Assembly (NCBI GenBank): GCA_043805315.1
Contig: JAZDID010000064.1
Coordinates: 1 to 5,614 of the forward strand
Length of the DNA stretch: 5,614 bases
Reading direction: 5' to 3'
From: JAHJEM01 sp043805315
GTDB lineage: Archaea; Nanobdellota; Nanobdellia; Woesearchaeales; JAHJEM01
A program made the position numbers and the translations under genes. Below the pieces are notes generated by a model, which ran no database searches, was not told where the DNA came from, and saw only the letters and a program-made list of their open reading frames with translations. Shown here one piece after another: positions 1-4,531 of this stretch (within the stretch, counting starts at the first letter, position 1; the number at the start of each line of letters is the position of its first letter).

Positions 1-17
1 ATCATTTCTAAGGTCAT
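1..17 (-). CDS. Possible start of a further small-cluster gene, cut by window edge
   Basis: After the stop of the 96-aa membrane protein gene (57), the minus strand carries a GAGG Shine-Dalgarno-like tract (27-30). Two ATG codons follow: one at 24, only 2 nt from the tract, and one at 17, with a 9-nt spacer. Both frames stay open to the window edge, reading MNNDLRND from 24 or MTLEM from 17. The better spacing favours the ATG at 17. Only a handful of codons are visible, so no product can be proposed. The gene would continue the small-gene cluster, about 39 nt after the preceding stop. This is a weak call that rests only on the ribosome-binding-site geometry. Confidence 0.25.
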
Positions 18-56
18 TGTTCATTGCCTCTGATTTGCATAATCGGCTCGTTTTTC

Positions 57-347
57 TTATTCATCTTCTTCTCTTCTTGTTGCGTAAAGAAGAGTTACTC
101 CCCCAAGTAAACCTGCCAGCCCGGCAGATAATATTCCTTTCCCATAGACATTTAAAGCAATTTGTCTTGCATCTTCATCTGCAGAATCCAGTGTTTTCTT
201 TGTCAAGGCTGAACCTGAATACATGCGTGATTCTAAAAATACATCTCTTGCAGAATTATAGCTCAGTATATTGTCTGCTGAAGCGTATGCAAATAATGCA
301 GTCATTGTTCCACACACTAATGTTAATATAAAGTCAGGTGTTTTCAT
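57..347 (-). CDS. Small membrane protein, 96 aa, unknown function
   Basis: I do not recognise this family. The N-terminus has a hydrophobic stretch (residues about 6-22) followed by Ala-Ser-Ala at 22-24, which could be a signal peptide cleaved before Asp25 or an uncleaved anchor. Residues about 25-70 are polar and mixed-charge. A second, Gly/Leu-rich hydrophobic segment covers about 71-89 and is followed by a charged RREEDE tail. The likely topology is a short extracytoplasmic loop held by one or two membrane segments, with the charged tail inside. The ATG at 347 is supported by a GAGG ribosome-binding site at 356-359 with an 8-nt spacer. It is the last complete gene of the minus-strand small-gene cluster, 39 nt after the 51-aa gene, and no TATA box is evident in that gap, so it is probably co-transcribed. 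Confidence 0.75.
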   Translation of the reverse strand: MKTPDFILTLVCGTMTALFAYASADNILSYNSARDVFLESRMYSGSALTKKTLDSADEDARQIALNVYGKGILSAGLAGLLGGVTLLYATRREEDE

Positions 348-386
348 GGTTGTTTCCTCTGTTATGATTTTTTTTGATCGAATAAC

Positions 387-542
387 TCAGTCAAACTCAC
401 AAAACAATTCGTCCATCTCCCATTTGGTGACTTTCTTCTTGTTCAGGAGGTCCATCTTCCGCTTCTTGTCTTTCTCGCCCATGACTTCGTCATACTCGAA
501 CTCCTCTTCATAGACGACTTCTTCTGTTGGGATTCTTGCCAT
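387..542 (-). CDS. Small charged protein, 51 aa, paralog of the 45-aa protein at 1106-1243
   Basis: A 51-codon ORF beginning MARIPTEE and ending TGA at 387. The N-terminal third is strongly acidic (Glu/Asp/Tyr), the middle is basic (KDKKRK), and the C-terminus reads MDLLNKKKVTKWEMDELF, an amphipathic helical pattern. Its last 35 residues (about 15-49) align without gaps to the 45-aa protein at 1106-1243, with 22 identities by hand count. At 12 of those 22 identical positions the codons differ synonymously, which is good evidence that both are translated. The pattern L-x4-(V/L)-T-x2-E-(M)-x2-L-F resembles the short SHOCT-type C-terminal helix pair; that likeness is only inference. It lies 26 nt after the 30-aa ORF in the same cluster. 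No clear Shine-Dalgarno precedes the ATG at 542, so it probably depends on upstream translation. Function is unknown. Confidence 0.8.
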   Translation of the reverse strand: MARIPTEEVVYEEEFEYDEVMGEKDKKRKMDLLNKKKVTKWEMDELFCEFD

Positions 543-568
543 GTTGGGTATTCTATTTTCTTGGTGAT

Positions 569-661
569 TTACTTGTGATCTTGCTCGTATTCCACAAGCT
601 CAGCTTTCTTCTTGGCTTCACGTCCAAGTTCTGTCTTTTCCACTATGCTGTCGAGCTCCAT
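569..661 (-). CDS. Very small charged protein, 30 aa, translationally coupled
   Basis: A 30-codon ORF (starts MELDSIVEK, ends TAA at 569) rich in Glu and Lys, with a predicted single amphipathic helix. The GAGG ribosome-binding site (667-670) lies 5 nt before the ATG and overlaps the TGA stop of the preceding 47-aa gene, which is typical translational coupling. The same frame stays open upstream to an ATG at 826, but that longer version would overlap the 47-aa gene and give a low-complexity Ser/Arg/Gln N-terminus, so the short start is preferred. The protein has no recognisable family. Its small size makes it less certain than its neighbours, but the ribosome-binding geometry and codon content support it. 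Confidence 0.5.
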   Translation of the reverse strand: MELDSIVEKTELGREAKKKAELVEYEQDHK

Positions 662-668
662 TTTTTCC

Positions 669-812
669 TCAGTTCTGGAACCGTGCTGTCCGGTAAAAGT
701 CATTTTTGAACTCACTGTTCTTTGTCTTTGGATCGAGCTTGTTCCATAATGCAGTAATCTCTTTCTTCTCCTGCTCTGAGAGCTGGAACCGTGATTGGAT
801 TTGGATTGCCAT
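669..812 (-). CDS. Small hydrophilic protein, 47 aa, first gene of the cluster
   Basis: A 47-codon ORF starting MAIQIQSRFQ and ending TGA at 669. It is Lys/Glu/Gln-rich, with a plausible helix at residues 11-24 (LSEQEKKEITALWNKL) and a Lys/Asn-rich tail; no membrane segment or Cys. The ATG at 812 sits 6 nt downstream of a GGGGGT tract (819-824), and an archaeal TATA/BRE promoter lies just upstream (861-877), giving an expected leader of about 25 nt. It heads the minus-strand small-gene cluster (47, 30, 51 and 96 aa). I do not recognise the family. Position directly after a strong promoter and coupling to the next ORF are the main evidence that it is a gene. Confidence 0.65.
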   Translation of the reverse strand: MAIQIQSRFQLSEQEKKEITALWNKLDPKTKNSEFKNDFYRTARFQN

Positions 813-860
813 TGTGATACCCCCAACTCTTTATTTTGTTACCATTAATTAGTGAGAACT

Positions 861-877
861 TATATATAAACCTTTCG
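861..877 (-). promoter_or_regulatory. Archaeal BRE/TATA promoter of the small-gene cluster
   Basis: Read on the minus strand this is CGAAAGGTTTATATATA: a purine-rich BRE followed by a strong TATA box. Transcription would start near 835-840, leaving a leader of about 25 nt that contains the GGGGGT ribosome-binding tract of the 47-aa gene. The 13-base core CGAAAGGTTTATA is identical to the promoter of the second small-protein unit at 1390-1402. Confidence 0.75.
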
Positions 878-895
878 TTTTTTTGAAGGAACGCG

Positions 896-923
896 TGAAT
901 TCATCATTTATACCACGTATAAA
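896..923 (-). repeat. Imperfect 28-bp promoter-like repeat, copy A
   Basis: On the minus strand this reads TTTATAC-N4-TATAA followed by TGA-GAATTCA-like sequence. It matches copy B (994-1021) at 22 of 28 positions by hand count. The TTTATAC half is TATA-box-like. A shorter match to its TTTATACGTG end occurs at 1447-1461 upstream of the second small-protein unit (13 of 15). Confidence 0.6.
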
Positions 924-993
924 GGCATTTTACAAGAAAATAGCCAAGAAACCTTCAAAATCGGCCAAAGCAAGAACAAAGTCCTAAAACCGA

Positions 994-1021
994 TGAATTC
1001 TTCAGTTATAGACAGTATAAA
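994..1021 (-). repeat. Imperfect 28-bp promoter-like repeat, copy B
   Basis: Second copy of the TTTATAC-N4-TATAA element, with the same GAATTCA end as copy A at the same spacing. It lies 98 bp from copy A in the same orientation. On the minus strand the TATA-like part is preceded by GGG. No ORF of note begins at the expected distance downstream, so if it is an active promoter its transcript is not an obvious mRNA. Confidence 0.55.
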
Positions 1022-1105
1022 CCCGATTTGAATGCATATGAATATCTCTCAGAGAATCAGATTGCCTTTCATTACTTTTCTTGGCCACCAGCAATTCGCA
1101 AGATG

Positions 1106-1243
1106 TTATTCTGCAAACAGCGCATCCATCTCCCACCGCGTCAGCTTTTTCTTGTTGAGGACATCCATCATCCTCTTCTTCTCGCGAGCACTGGCTACCT
1201 CTTCATATTCGTACTCGTCTTCGAATGTTGCTTCTTGTTCCAT
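1106..1243 (-). CDS. Small charged protein, 45 aa, paralog of the 51-aa protein at 387-542
   Basis: A 45-codon ORF starting MEQEATFEDE and ending TAA at 1106. It has an acidic N-terminus, a basic centre (REKKR) and the C-terminus MDVLNKKKLTRWEMDALF. Residues about 11-45 align without gaps to the 51-aa protein of the left cluster, 22 of 35 identical, with most identical residues encoded by different synonymous codons. The start at 1243 is fixed by a strong ribosome-binding site, GAGGGTGA (1251-1258), 7 nt upstream. The promoter (1388-1402) shares its core with that of the other unit, so gene and promoter may have been duplicated together. The shared signature is LNKKKxTxWEMDxLFxE. No Cys, signal peptide or membrane segment; likely a cytosolic helical protein of unknown function, perhaps a protein- or nucleic-acid-binding partner. 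Confidence 0.85.
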   Translation of the reverse strand: MEQEATFEDEYEYEEVASAREKKRMMDVLNKKKLTRWEMDALFAE

Positions 1244-1246
1244 GCG

Positions 1247-1339
1247 TTATTCACCCTCATAGTGCGTGGTGTGGTTGTGGTATGTCCACACGCAAATTGC
1301 GCAGGTATAAGAACGCTGAGTAGTGTTTTGTATAAGCAC
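1247..1339 (-). CDS. Possible 30-aa CxxC/His small protein, GTG start
   Basis: Between the promoter at 1388-1402 and the 45-aa gene lies a 30-codon frame with a GTG start at 1339 and TAA at 1247. It encodes YTCAICVWTYHNHTTHYEGE at its C-terminus. The CxxC pair followed by three His within eight residues resembles a very small zinc-binding knuckle, although the spacing is not that of a classical C2H2 finger. Its last codons contain the GAGGGTGA ribosome-binding site of the 45-aa gene, and its stop lies 3 nt before that ATG, as expected for coupled genes. Against it: the GTG has no properly spaced ribosome-binding site (AGAGG abuts it, GGGGGTG is about 15 nt away), and His-rich codons can arise by chance. 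The stretch could equally be a 5' leader. Confidence 0.3.
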   Translation of the reverse strand: MLIQNTTQRSYTCAICVWTYHNHTTHYEGE

Positions 1340-1387
1340 CCTCTTCTGATCTTACACCCCCACTATCTTCACAATAGTTATTTGAAG

Positions 1388-1402
1388 TTTATAAACCTTT
1401 CG
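1388..1402 (-). promoter_or_regulatory. BRE/TATA promoter of the 45-aa protein unit
   Basis: On the minus strand this reads CGAAAGGTTTATAAA, the same 13-base core as the promoter at 861-877. Transcription would begin near 1365, about 120 nt before the 45-aa gene, giving either an unusually long leader or room for the 30-aa ORF. The BRE side is palindromic (CTTTCGAAAG at 1397-1406). Confidence 0.65.
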
Positions 1403-1446
1403 AAAGAATGCCTGAAGCATATTTAAAGAGGCTGAAGAACCTGCGG

Positions 1447-1464
1447 AATAGCACGTATAAACCT
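1447..1464 (-). promoter_or_regulatory. Second TATA-like element upstream of the 45-aa protein unit
   Basis: On the minus strand AGGTTTATACGTGCTATT, matching the TTTATACGTG end of repeat copy A. It lies about 60 bp upstream of the main promoter and just after the stop of the RNase P gene. It may be a second promoter or a regulator site; the sequence alone cannot tell. Confidence 0.35.
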
Positions 1465-1478
1465 GTTTTACACACAGC

Positions 1479-1808
1479 TTATGGTGAATATTTTCCTTCT
1501 TTCTTGTAAGGAAACCGCATGAAATGCCTGCACTTCAGGCAGTAATAGACCAGCTTCTTATCCTGCAAGCGTACTCGACAATTAGAGCCAGGGACAAGAT
1601 AGCTGAAGCAGTGCCTGCAGAGCTGTTTCTTCAATTCAGGGCGCAGCCTGACCTTATGCTTAGTCACCTGCTTCCAGGCAAGCTGCACATATTCGTCAGC
1701 CAAGCCAGGATCAGCCTTGTGCACCGCTGCTGCCTGTTGAAAGTAGTTCTCGATCTTCTTCAGGGCTGATGCCTGTTCTGAGGCTGGTTTTTTCTTGTAC
1801 AGTGGCAT
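1479..1808 (-). CDS. rnp4: Ribonuclease P protein component 4 (Rpp21/Rpr2 family)
   Basis: Archaeal RNase P protein that, with its partner Rpp29, supports the specificity domain of the RNase P RNA in removing 5' leaders from pre-tRNAs; it acts in the cytoplasm. The 109-residue length is normal. The N-terminal half is the helical region (about 12-52, with the family pattern of a Leu/Ile helix followed by LADEYVQLAWK). The C-terminal half is the zinc ribbon: C64-x2-C67 and C90-x2-C93, with the conserved PGSNCRVRL turn between them and RFPY after the last Cys. The four Cys fit one bound zinc. The ATG at 1808 is 22 nt or so from the predicted transcription start of the TATA box at 1851-1860, which it shares with the divergent coiled-coil gene. 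A weak purine tract (AAAGGG) precedes it. Family assignment is firm by motif recognition. Confidence 0.93.
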   Translation of the reverse strand: MPLYKKKPASEQASALKKIENYFQQAAAVHKADPGLADEYVQLAWKQVTKHKVRLRPELKKQLCRHCFSYLVPGSNCRVRLQDKKLVYYCLKCRHFMRFPYKKEGKYSP

Positions 1809-1850
1809 GGTAATCCCTTTAATCTCTTTTTTGCCGGCTAGCTCTCACAA

Positions 1851-1863
1851 ATCTTATAAACTA
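1851..1863. promoter_or_regulatory. Shared, nearly palindromic TATA box for divergent genes
   Basis: The sequence CTTATAAAC reads as GTTTATAAG on the opposite strand, so one TATA element can be used in both directions. It is 24-31 nt upstream of the plus-strand ATG at 1884, predicting a leaderless mRNA for the coiled-coil gene. On the minus strand it predicts a leader of about 20-25 nt for the RNase P gene. A second TATA-like run (actataaaaaa, 1860-1870) lies too near the 1884 start to be the main box. Confidence 0.6.
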
Positions 1864-1883
1864 TAAAAAATTACTCCTTCTGC

Positions 1884-3140
1884 ATGGGCTTGTTCAACCT
1901 GTTCAGGAAGCCTGCAATAGAGGTTGTCCCTTTTGCAGAGCTCGAGTCTTTTCTTGCAGCATACACTGCCAGGAAAGAGCTTGATGAGGACTATCTGGCG
2001 TTCATTGACTTCATCGAAGAGAAGATCGAAGCGGTCCAGCAAGCGCTCCAGGCATTGGAAGAAGCAAAGCTTATGAACGAGAAGATACCGGACAGGGTAA
2101 AGCACATTCTGGAGGGCAACAGGAAGATCTATATCCAGAAGATCTCTGTATTCCTCGGCAGTCTGGAAAAGCCCGGGCATATCGCTGATGTGCACAGGTT
2201 CCAGAATGACTTCTCCAAAAGGCTTGATGAACTGAGCCTCCAGACACAGAAGAACTTTCTCATCATTAAGGAATTCCTGGAAGAAGAGCTTTCCAAGGTC
2301 GTGAAGCATATCAAGGAGATAGAGGACAGGGCAAAGAAGCTCGTGGCCTTGCTTGAAAAGCACCATTTCCAGAACACTGAAGAGATCAGGGAGCTGATCC
2401 AGGACTATCATACCAATAAGAGGACCATAAAAGTCCTGGAGCAGGAAAAGCAGGAGATCAGTGCAGAGCTTGACGAGCTCATGGACAAGAGGAAGAAGAT
2501 CGAGAAGAAGCTGAAAGAGCTCAAGGAACAGGAAAAGAAAGGGTTCATCGAAGAGCTGCGCCAGAAGGAAAAAGAGATTGGCACAGCAATCAAGAGGCAC
2601 AGCGCAGAGCTCAACGAGCCGTTCTTCGAGCTGGAAAAGGCGCTCAGGAAATACAAGCGGGCATCCCTTGATGAAAAGCTCATCGACAGCTACCTTGCTG
2701 ACCCGCACCATGCAGTGCACCAGGATGCAGAGTCCAAAATAATCGAAGTCCTGGAAAAGCTGGACAAGGAGCTCGGCCATCTCGGCATTGAGACCAAGAA
2801 ATTCAGCAAGATACGCCAGGCCATCAAAAGGATAACCAAGGAATTCCTGGAAAACAAAAGCAGGGAGATCAGCATGCTGCAGCAGGAGAAGCATGATATT
2901 GAGCAGCGCATCAGGGAAGACGCAACCTTGTTAGGGATCATGGAGCACGAAAAATACCTGCAGACCCTGCATGCCTACATCGCAGACAAGCAGAACCTTG
3001 TCAAAGAGCTTGCAGACAAGATCGACCGTCTGGACGAGAAGAAACTATTCGCAAGGATCAATGAGCTCCTCTCTCCTCTGCATGCAGCGCTGGAGGAGGA
3101 AGCAGAGCAACCACCTGTGCAGACCAGAAAGAAGAAATAA
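1884..3140 (+). CDS. Long coiled-coil protein, 418 aa, unknown function
   Basis: A highly charged, Glu/Lys/Leu-rich protein predicted to be almost wholly alpha-helical. The N-terminus (MGLFNLFRKP) is a short hydrophobic/basic motif, followed by a Val-Pro-containing turn. Helical, heptad-like segments run at about 17-75, 105-235 (densest in Lys/Glu at 182-235) and 283-410. A short break at 270-280 contains Pro and His (ADPHHAVH). The tail ends in PPVQTRKKK. There is no clear signal peptide, membrane segment, Walker motif or Cys, so it is not an SMC/Rad50-type ATPase by itself. A structural, scaffold or partner role is plausible; homologs would be expected mainly among DPANN archaea (inference). 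The ATG at 1884 has no Shine-Dalgarno and lies about 27 nt from the TATA box, consistent with a leaderless transcript. Its stop is 5 nt from the convergent stop of the 97-aa gene. Confidence 0.85.
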   Translation: MGLFNLFRKPAIEVVPFAELESFLAAYTARKELDEDYLAFIDFIEEKIEAVQQALQALEEAKLMNEKIPDRVKHILEGNRKIYIQKISVFLGSLEKPGHIADVHRFQNDFSKRLDELSLQTQKNFLIIKEFLEEELSKVVKHIKEIEDRAKKLVALLEKHHFQNTEEIRELIQDYHTNKRTIKVLEQEKQEISAELDELMDKRKKIEKKLKELKEQEKKGFIEELRQKEKEIGTAIKRHSAELNEPFFELEKALRKYKRASLDEKLIDSYLADPHHAVHQDAESKIIEVLEKLDKELGHLGIETKKFSKIRQAIKRITKEFLENKSREISMLQQEKHDIEQRIREDATLLGIMEHEKYLQTLHAYIADKQNLVKELADKIDRLDEKKLFARINELLSPLHAALEEEAEQPPVQTRKKK

Positions 3141-3145
3141 CTATT

Positions 3146-3439
3146 TCATTTTCTACAAACCTTCCCGCACGCCTCGCATCCGTACTTCTGCAATGCATAG
3201 CAGGACTTCACCGTTCCCTGGACAGTGAAGCTGCAGCAGGGCGTGAGGTCTTTCTGTCTGATGTCAATATCAGCCGGGTTGATGCTGAAATACCTGCCGC
3301 CGAGGTCTGCGATGGTCTGCCCGGTCATTTCCTGGCCAGGAAGATTATCTTTCTCTGTGTAATAGAAAATGATGCTGAAATGCGCTGAGATGATAAACAG
3401 GATCAGCAGTGAAAACCAAAACATCAGCTTGTCACGCAT
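3146..3439 (-). CDS. Membrane-anchored Cys-rich small protein, 97 aa
   Basis: I do not recognise this family. It starts MRDKLMFWFS and has one hydrophobic segment at about 5-27 with basic residues before it, so the rest should lie outside the cytoplasm. The C-terminal 30 residues hold six Cys: C68-C69, C80, and C88, C91, C95 (CEACGKVC). This could be disulfide-bonded or bind metal; the CxxC-x3-C end favours either. The frame is open upstream to 3661, but that extension would overlap the PLD gene and is low-complexity. The ATG at 3439 is preferred: it lies 24-31 nt from TATA box TTTAAATA (3463-3470) and has no ribosome-binding site, the expected layout of a leaderless mRNA. It follows the PLD lipoprotein gene by 34 nt and converges on the coiled-coil gene. 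Confidence 0.75.
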   Translation of the reverse strand: MRDKLMFWFSLLILFIISAHFSIIFYYTEKDNLPGQEMTGQTIADLGGRYFSINPADIDIRQKDLTPCCSFTVQGTVKSCYALQKYGCEACGKVCRK

Positions 3440-3462
3440 GAGGTGTGTGGTAAAAAAACTTG

Positions 3463-3470
3463 TATTTAAA
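3463..3470 (-). promoter_or_regulatory. TATA box of the 97-aa Cys-rich gene
   Basis: TTTAAATA on the minus strand, 24-31 nt before the ATG at 3439, inside the 34-nt gap after the PLD gene. A run of seven T (3451-3457, minus strand) between box and ATG could also help end transcripts of the upstream PLD gene, since archaeal termination often occurs at T-runs. Confidence 0.6.
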
Positions 3471-3473
3471 TCT

Positions 3474-4436
3474 TTATATTCTGCTCCACGTCTTCTCAAA
3501 CTCCGCGAGATATTTCTGCGCGATTTCTGGTGAATGGATGATGAGTATGTTCTCGTCATTGTTCTTGTCTGCATTCTGCGAGGGATTGAACGAGCCGGTG
3601 ATGACAGTCTCATTGTCCAGGATGAAGACCTTGTTGTGCTGGAGATAGGGCTGCTCGTCAACTTTCACTTTCATTCTCCCCTTGTTCATCTTCTCGTATT
3701 CGCTGTACTCTCCCAGCTGCTGCTCCTCGAAGATTCCCCTGATGTCCAGTCTGCTGTTCTGGGAGACGAGATAGTCGCCGATCCGGTCTGCGGTGAACGA
3801 ATAGGTCATGAAAGAGACAGATTCGTCTGCTGTCATGATGGCGCTCAACACGTGCTCTTCGCACTGGTCTTCAGGGCAGAAGTAGTTCTCGATGAGGACA
3901 CCGCTTAACAATATCTTCTGGTATCGCGTCCTCTCTTTCTTGTCTTGCGGGACATTCGCGTTGAGCTCTTTGAATTCCTGCAGGTAATTGTTTGCGAGGA
4001 ACTGTGAATCGATGAGCACGATGTTGTTTCGGTGGGAATTCCCTCCCGCAGTCGGGTTGTATGATCCGGAAAAGATCCTTGTGCGATCAAAGATGCAGAA
4101 CTTGTCGTGCATGATGCCCTGCGCATACGCCTTCGTGCCCAGGCCGAAGTAGTTCTCATCGTCAATCACCACAGCAGCTTTCCCTGCCGTGATAGCAGCT
4201 AACACGTCAGGCGAGCTGACATCGTAGAACGCGCACGCCACATCTTCAGCCGCGCGGATGTTCTCTGCGAGGATGCGTGAGCAGTTGTCCTGCGGGCAGA
4301 AATAGACCTCTATGGTGCCGTTCTCGCTGACCGTGTCCTGCACGACATTGCTGGTGAATGCGCAGGAAGAGAGTAGGAACAGCGCGATGATCATGAACAT
4401 CAGTCCGGAATAGCCATCTGCTCTTATGTCAATCAC
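3474..4436 (-). CDS. Phospholipase D-family lipoprotein with two HKD motifs
   Basis: A secreted or surface-anchored PLD-superfamily protein of 320 aa; members hydrolyse phosphodiester bonds in phospholipids or nucleic acids through a phosphohistidine. The N-terminus has a short hydrophobic segment (about 12-24) ending in a lipobox, LSSC, with Cys25 as the likely lipidated residue. Two half-domains follow. The first has H110-x-K112-x4-D117 and then GSYN (S124, N127). The second has H267-x-K269-x4-D274, GSFN (S282, N284) and an Asp-Glu-Asn at 294-296. Each half starts with a matching YFCPxDxC block (C47/C52 and C187/C192), so the protein is an internal duplication, perhaps with one disulfide per half. 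The GTG at 4436 fits a leaderless start about 26 nt from TATA box 4459-4468. However, that codon lies within a perfect GAGGTGA, so an internal ATG (4400 or 4394) may be used instead; both keep the lipobox. Confidence 0.9.
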   Translation of the reverse strand: MIDIRADGYSGLMFMIIALFLLSSCAFTSNVVQDTVSENGTIEVYFCPQDNCSRILAENIRAAEDVACAFYDVSSPDVLAAITAGKAAVVIDDENYFGLGTKAYAQGIMHDKFCIFDRTRIFSGSYNPTAGGNSHRNNIVLIDSQFLANNYLQEFKELNANVPQDKKERTRYQKILLSGVLIENYFCPEDQCEEHVLSAIMTADESVSFMTYSFTADRIGDYLVSQNSRLDIRGIFEEQQLGEYSEYEKMNKGRMKVKVDEQPYLQHNKVFILDNETVITGSFNPSQNADKNNDENILIIHSPEIAQKYLAEFEKTWSRI

Positions 4437-4458
4437 CTCTCTTTTGTCAATCAGCTGA

Positions 4459-4476
4459 ATTTAATAAAGCTTTCCC
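4459..4476 (-). promoter_or_regulatory. BRE/TATA promoter of the PLD lipoprotein gene
   Basis: On the minus strand GGGAAAGCTTTATTAAAT: purine-rich BRE, then a TATA box about 26 nt before the GTG at 4436. It lies in the 95-nt gap after the deoxyhypusine synthase gene, so the PLD gene probably has its own transcript. Confidence 0.55.
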
Positions 4477-4531
4477 TCATTTTTCATGGGAAGTTTCAAG
4501 AAATCCAGAACTTTTCCGGCGCTAGTCTTTT

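Larger units (their letters stand above)
878..1105. other. Intergenic stretch between the two small-protein units
   Basis: No convincing gene is visible on either strand. The stretch holds two imperfect copies of a promoter-like repeat (896-923 and 994-1021) and a short Lys-rich plus-strand GTG ORF (895-987, 30 codons) that lacks support. On the minus strand only tiny ORFs follow the 45-aa gene. The rest looks AT-rich and unstructured. It could hold an untranslated RNA or remnants of an earlier small-gene unit; neither can be shown from the sequence. Confidence 0.5.

Noticed and set aside
569..826. Longer (85-aa) version of the 30-aa ORF
   Set aside because: Its N-terminal part overlaps the 47-aa gene in another frame and is Ser/Arg/Gln-rich; the ATG at 661 has a well-placed GAGG.
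895..987. Plus-strand GTG ORF of 30 codons, Lys-rich, with GAAGGA before it
   Set aside because: Its composition follows from the local A-rich sequence, its frame remains open upstream with no clear start, and it overlaps repeat copy A. No TATA box at the right distance was seen.
1028..1426. Plus-strand ORF of 132 codons and the overlapping 76-codon ORF at 1032-1262
   Set aside because: Both lie antisense to the 45-aa gene and its leader. The similarity between the 1032-1262 translation and that at 271-513 is only the reverse reading of the two paralogous minus-strand genes.
1408..1509. Plus-strand ATG ORF (33 codons) just after the palindromic CTTTCGAAAG
   Set aside because: It runs into the RNase P gene on the opposite strand, has no ribosome-binding site, and the nearby TATA box fits the minus strand better.
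1854..2894. Long minus-strand ORF (346 codons) opposite the coiled-coil gene
   Set aside because: It is the antisense of a Lys/Glu/Leu-rich coding sequence whose codons (AAG, GAG, CTC) read as Leu/Phe-rich on the other strand and rarely give stops. It has no motif, and the plus-strand protein has the proper promoter and coiled-coil pattern.
3146..3661. 171-aa version of the Cys-rich gene starting inside the PLD gene
   Set aside because: The added N-terminus is Ser/Arg/Thr-rich shadow sequence of the PLD gene. The ATG at 3439 precedes a membrane segment and fits the TATA box.
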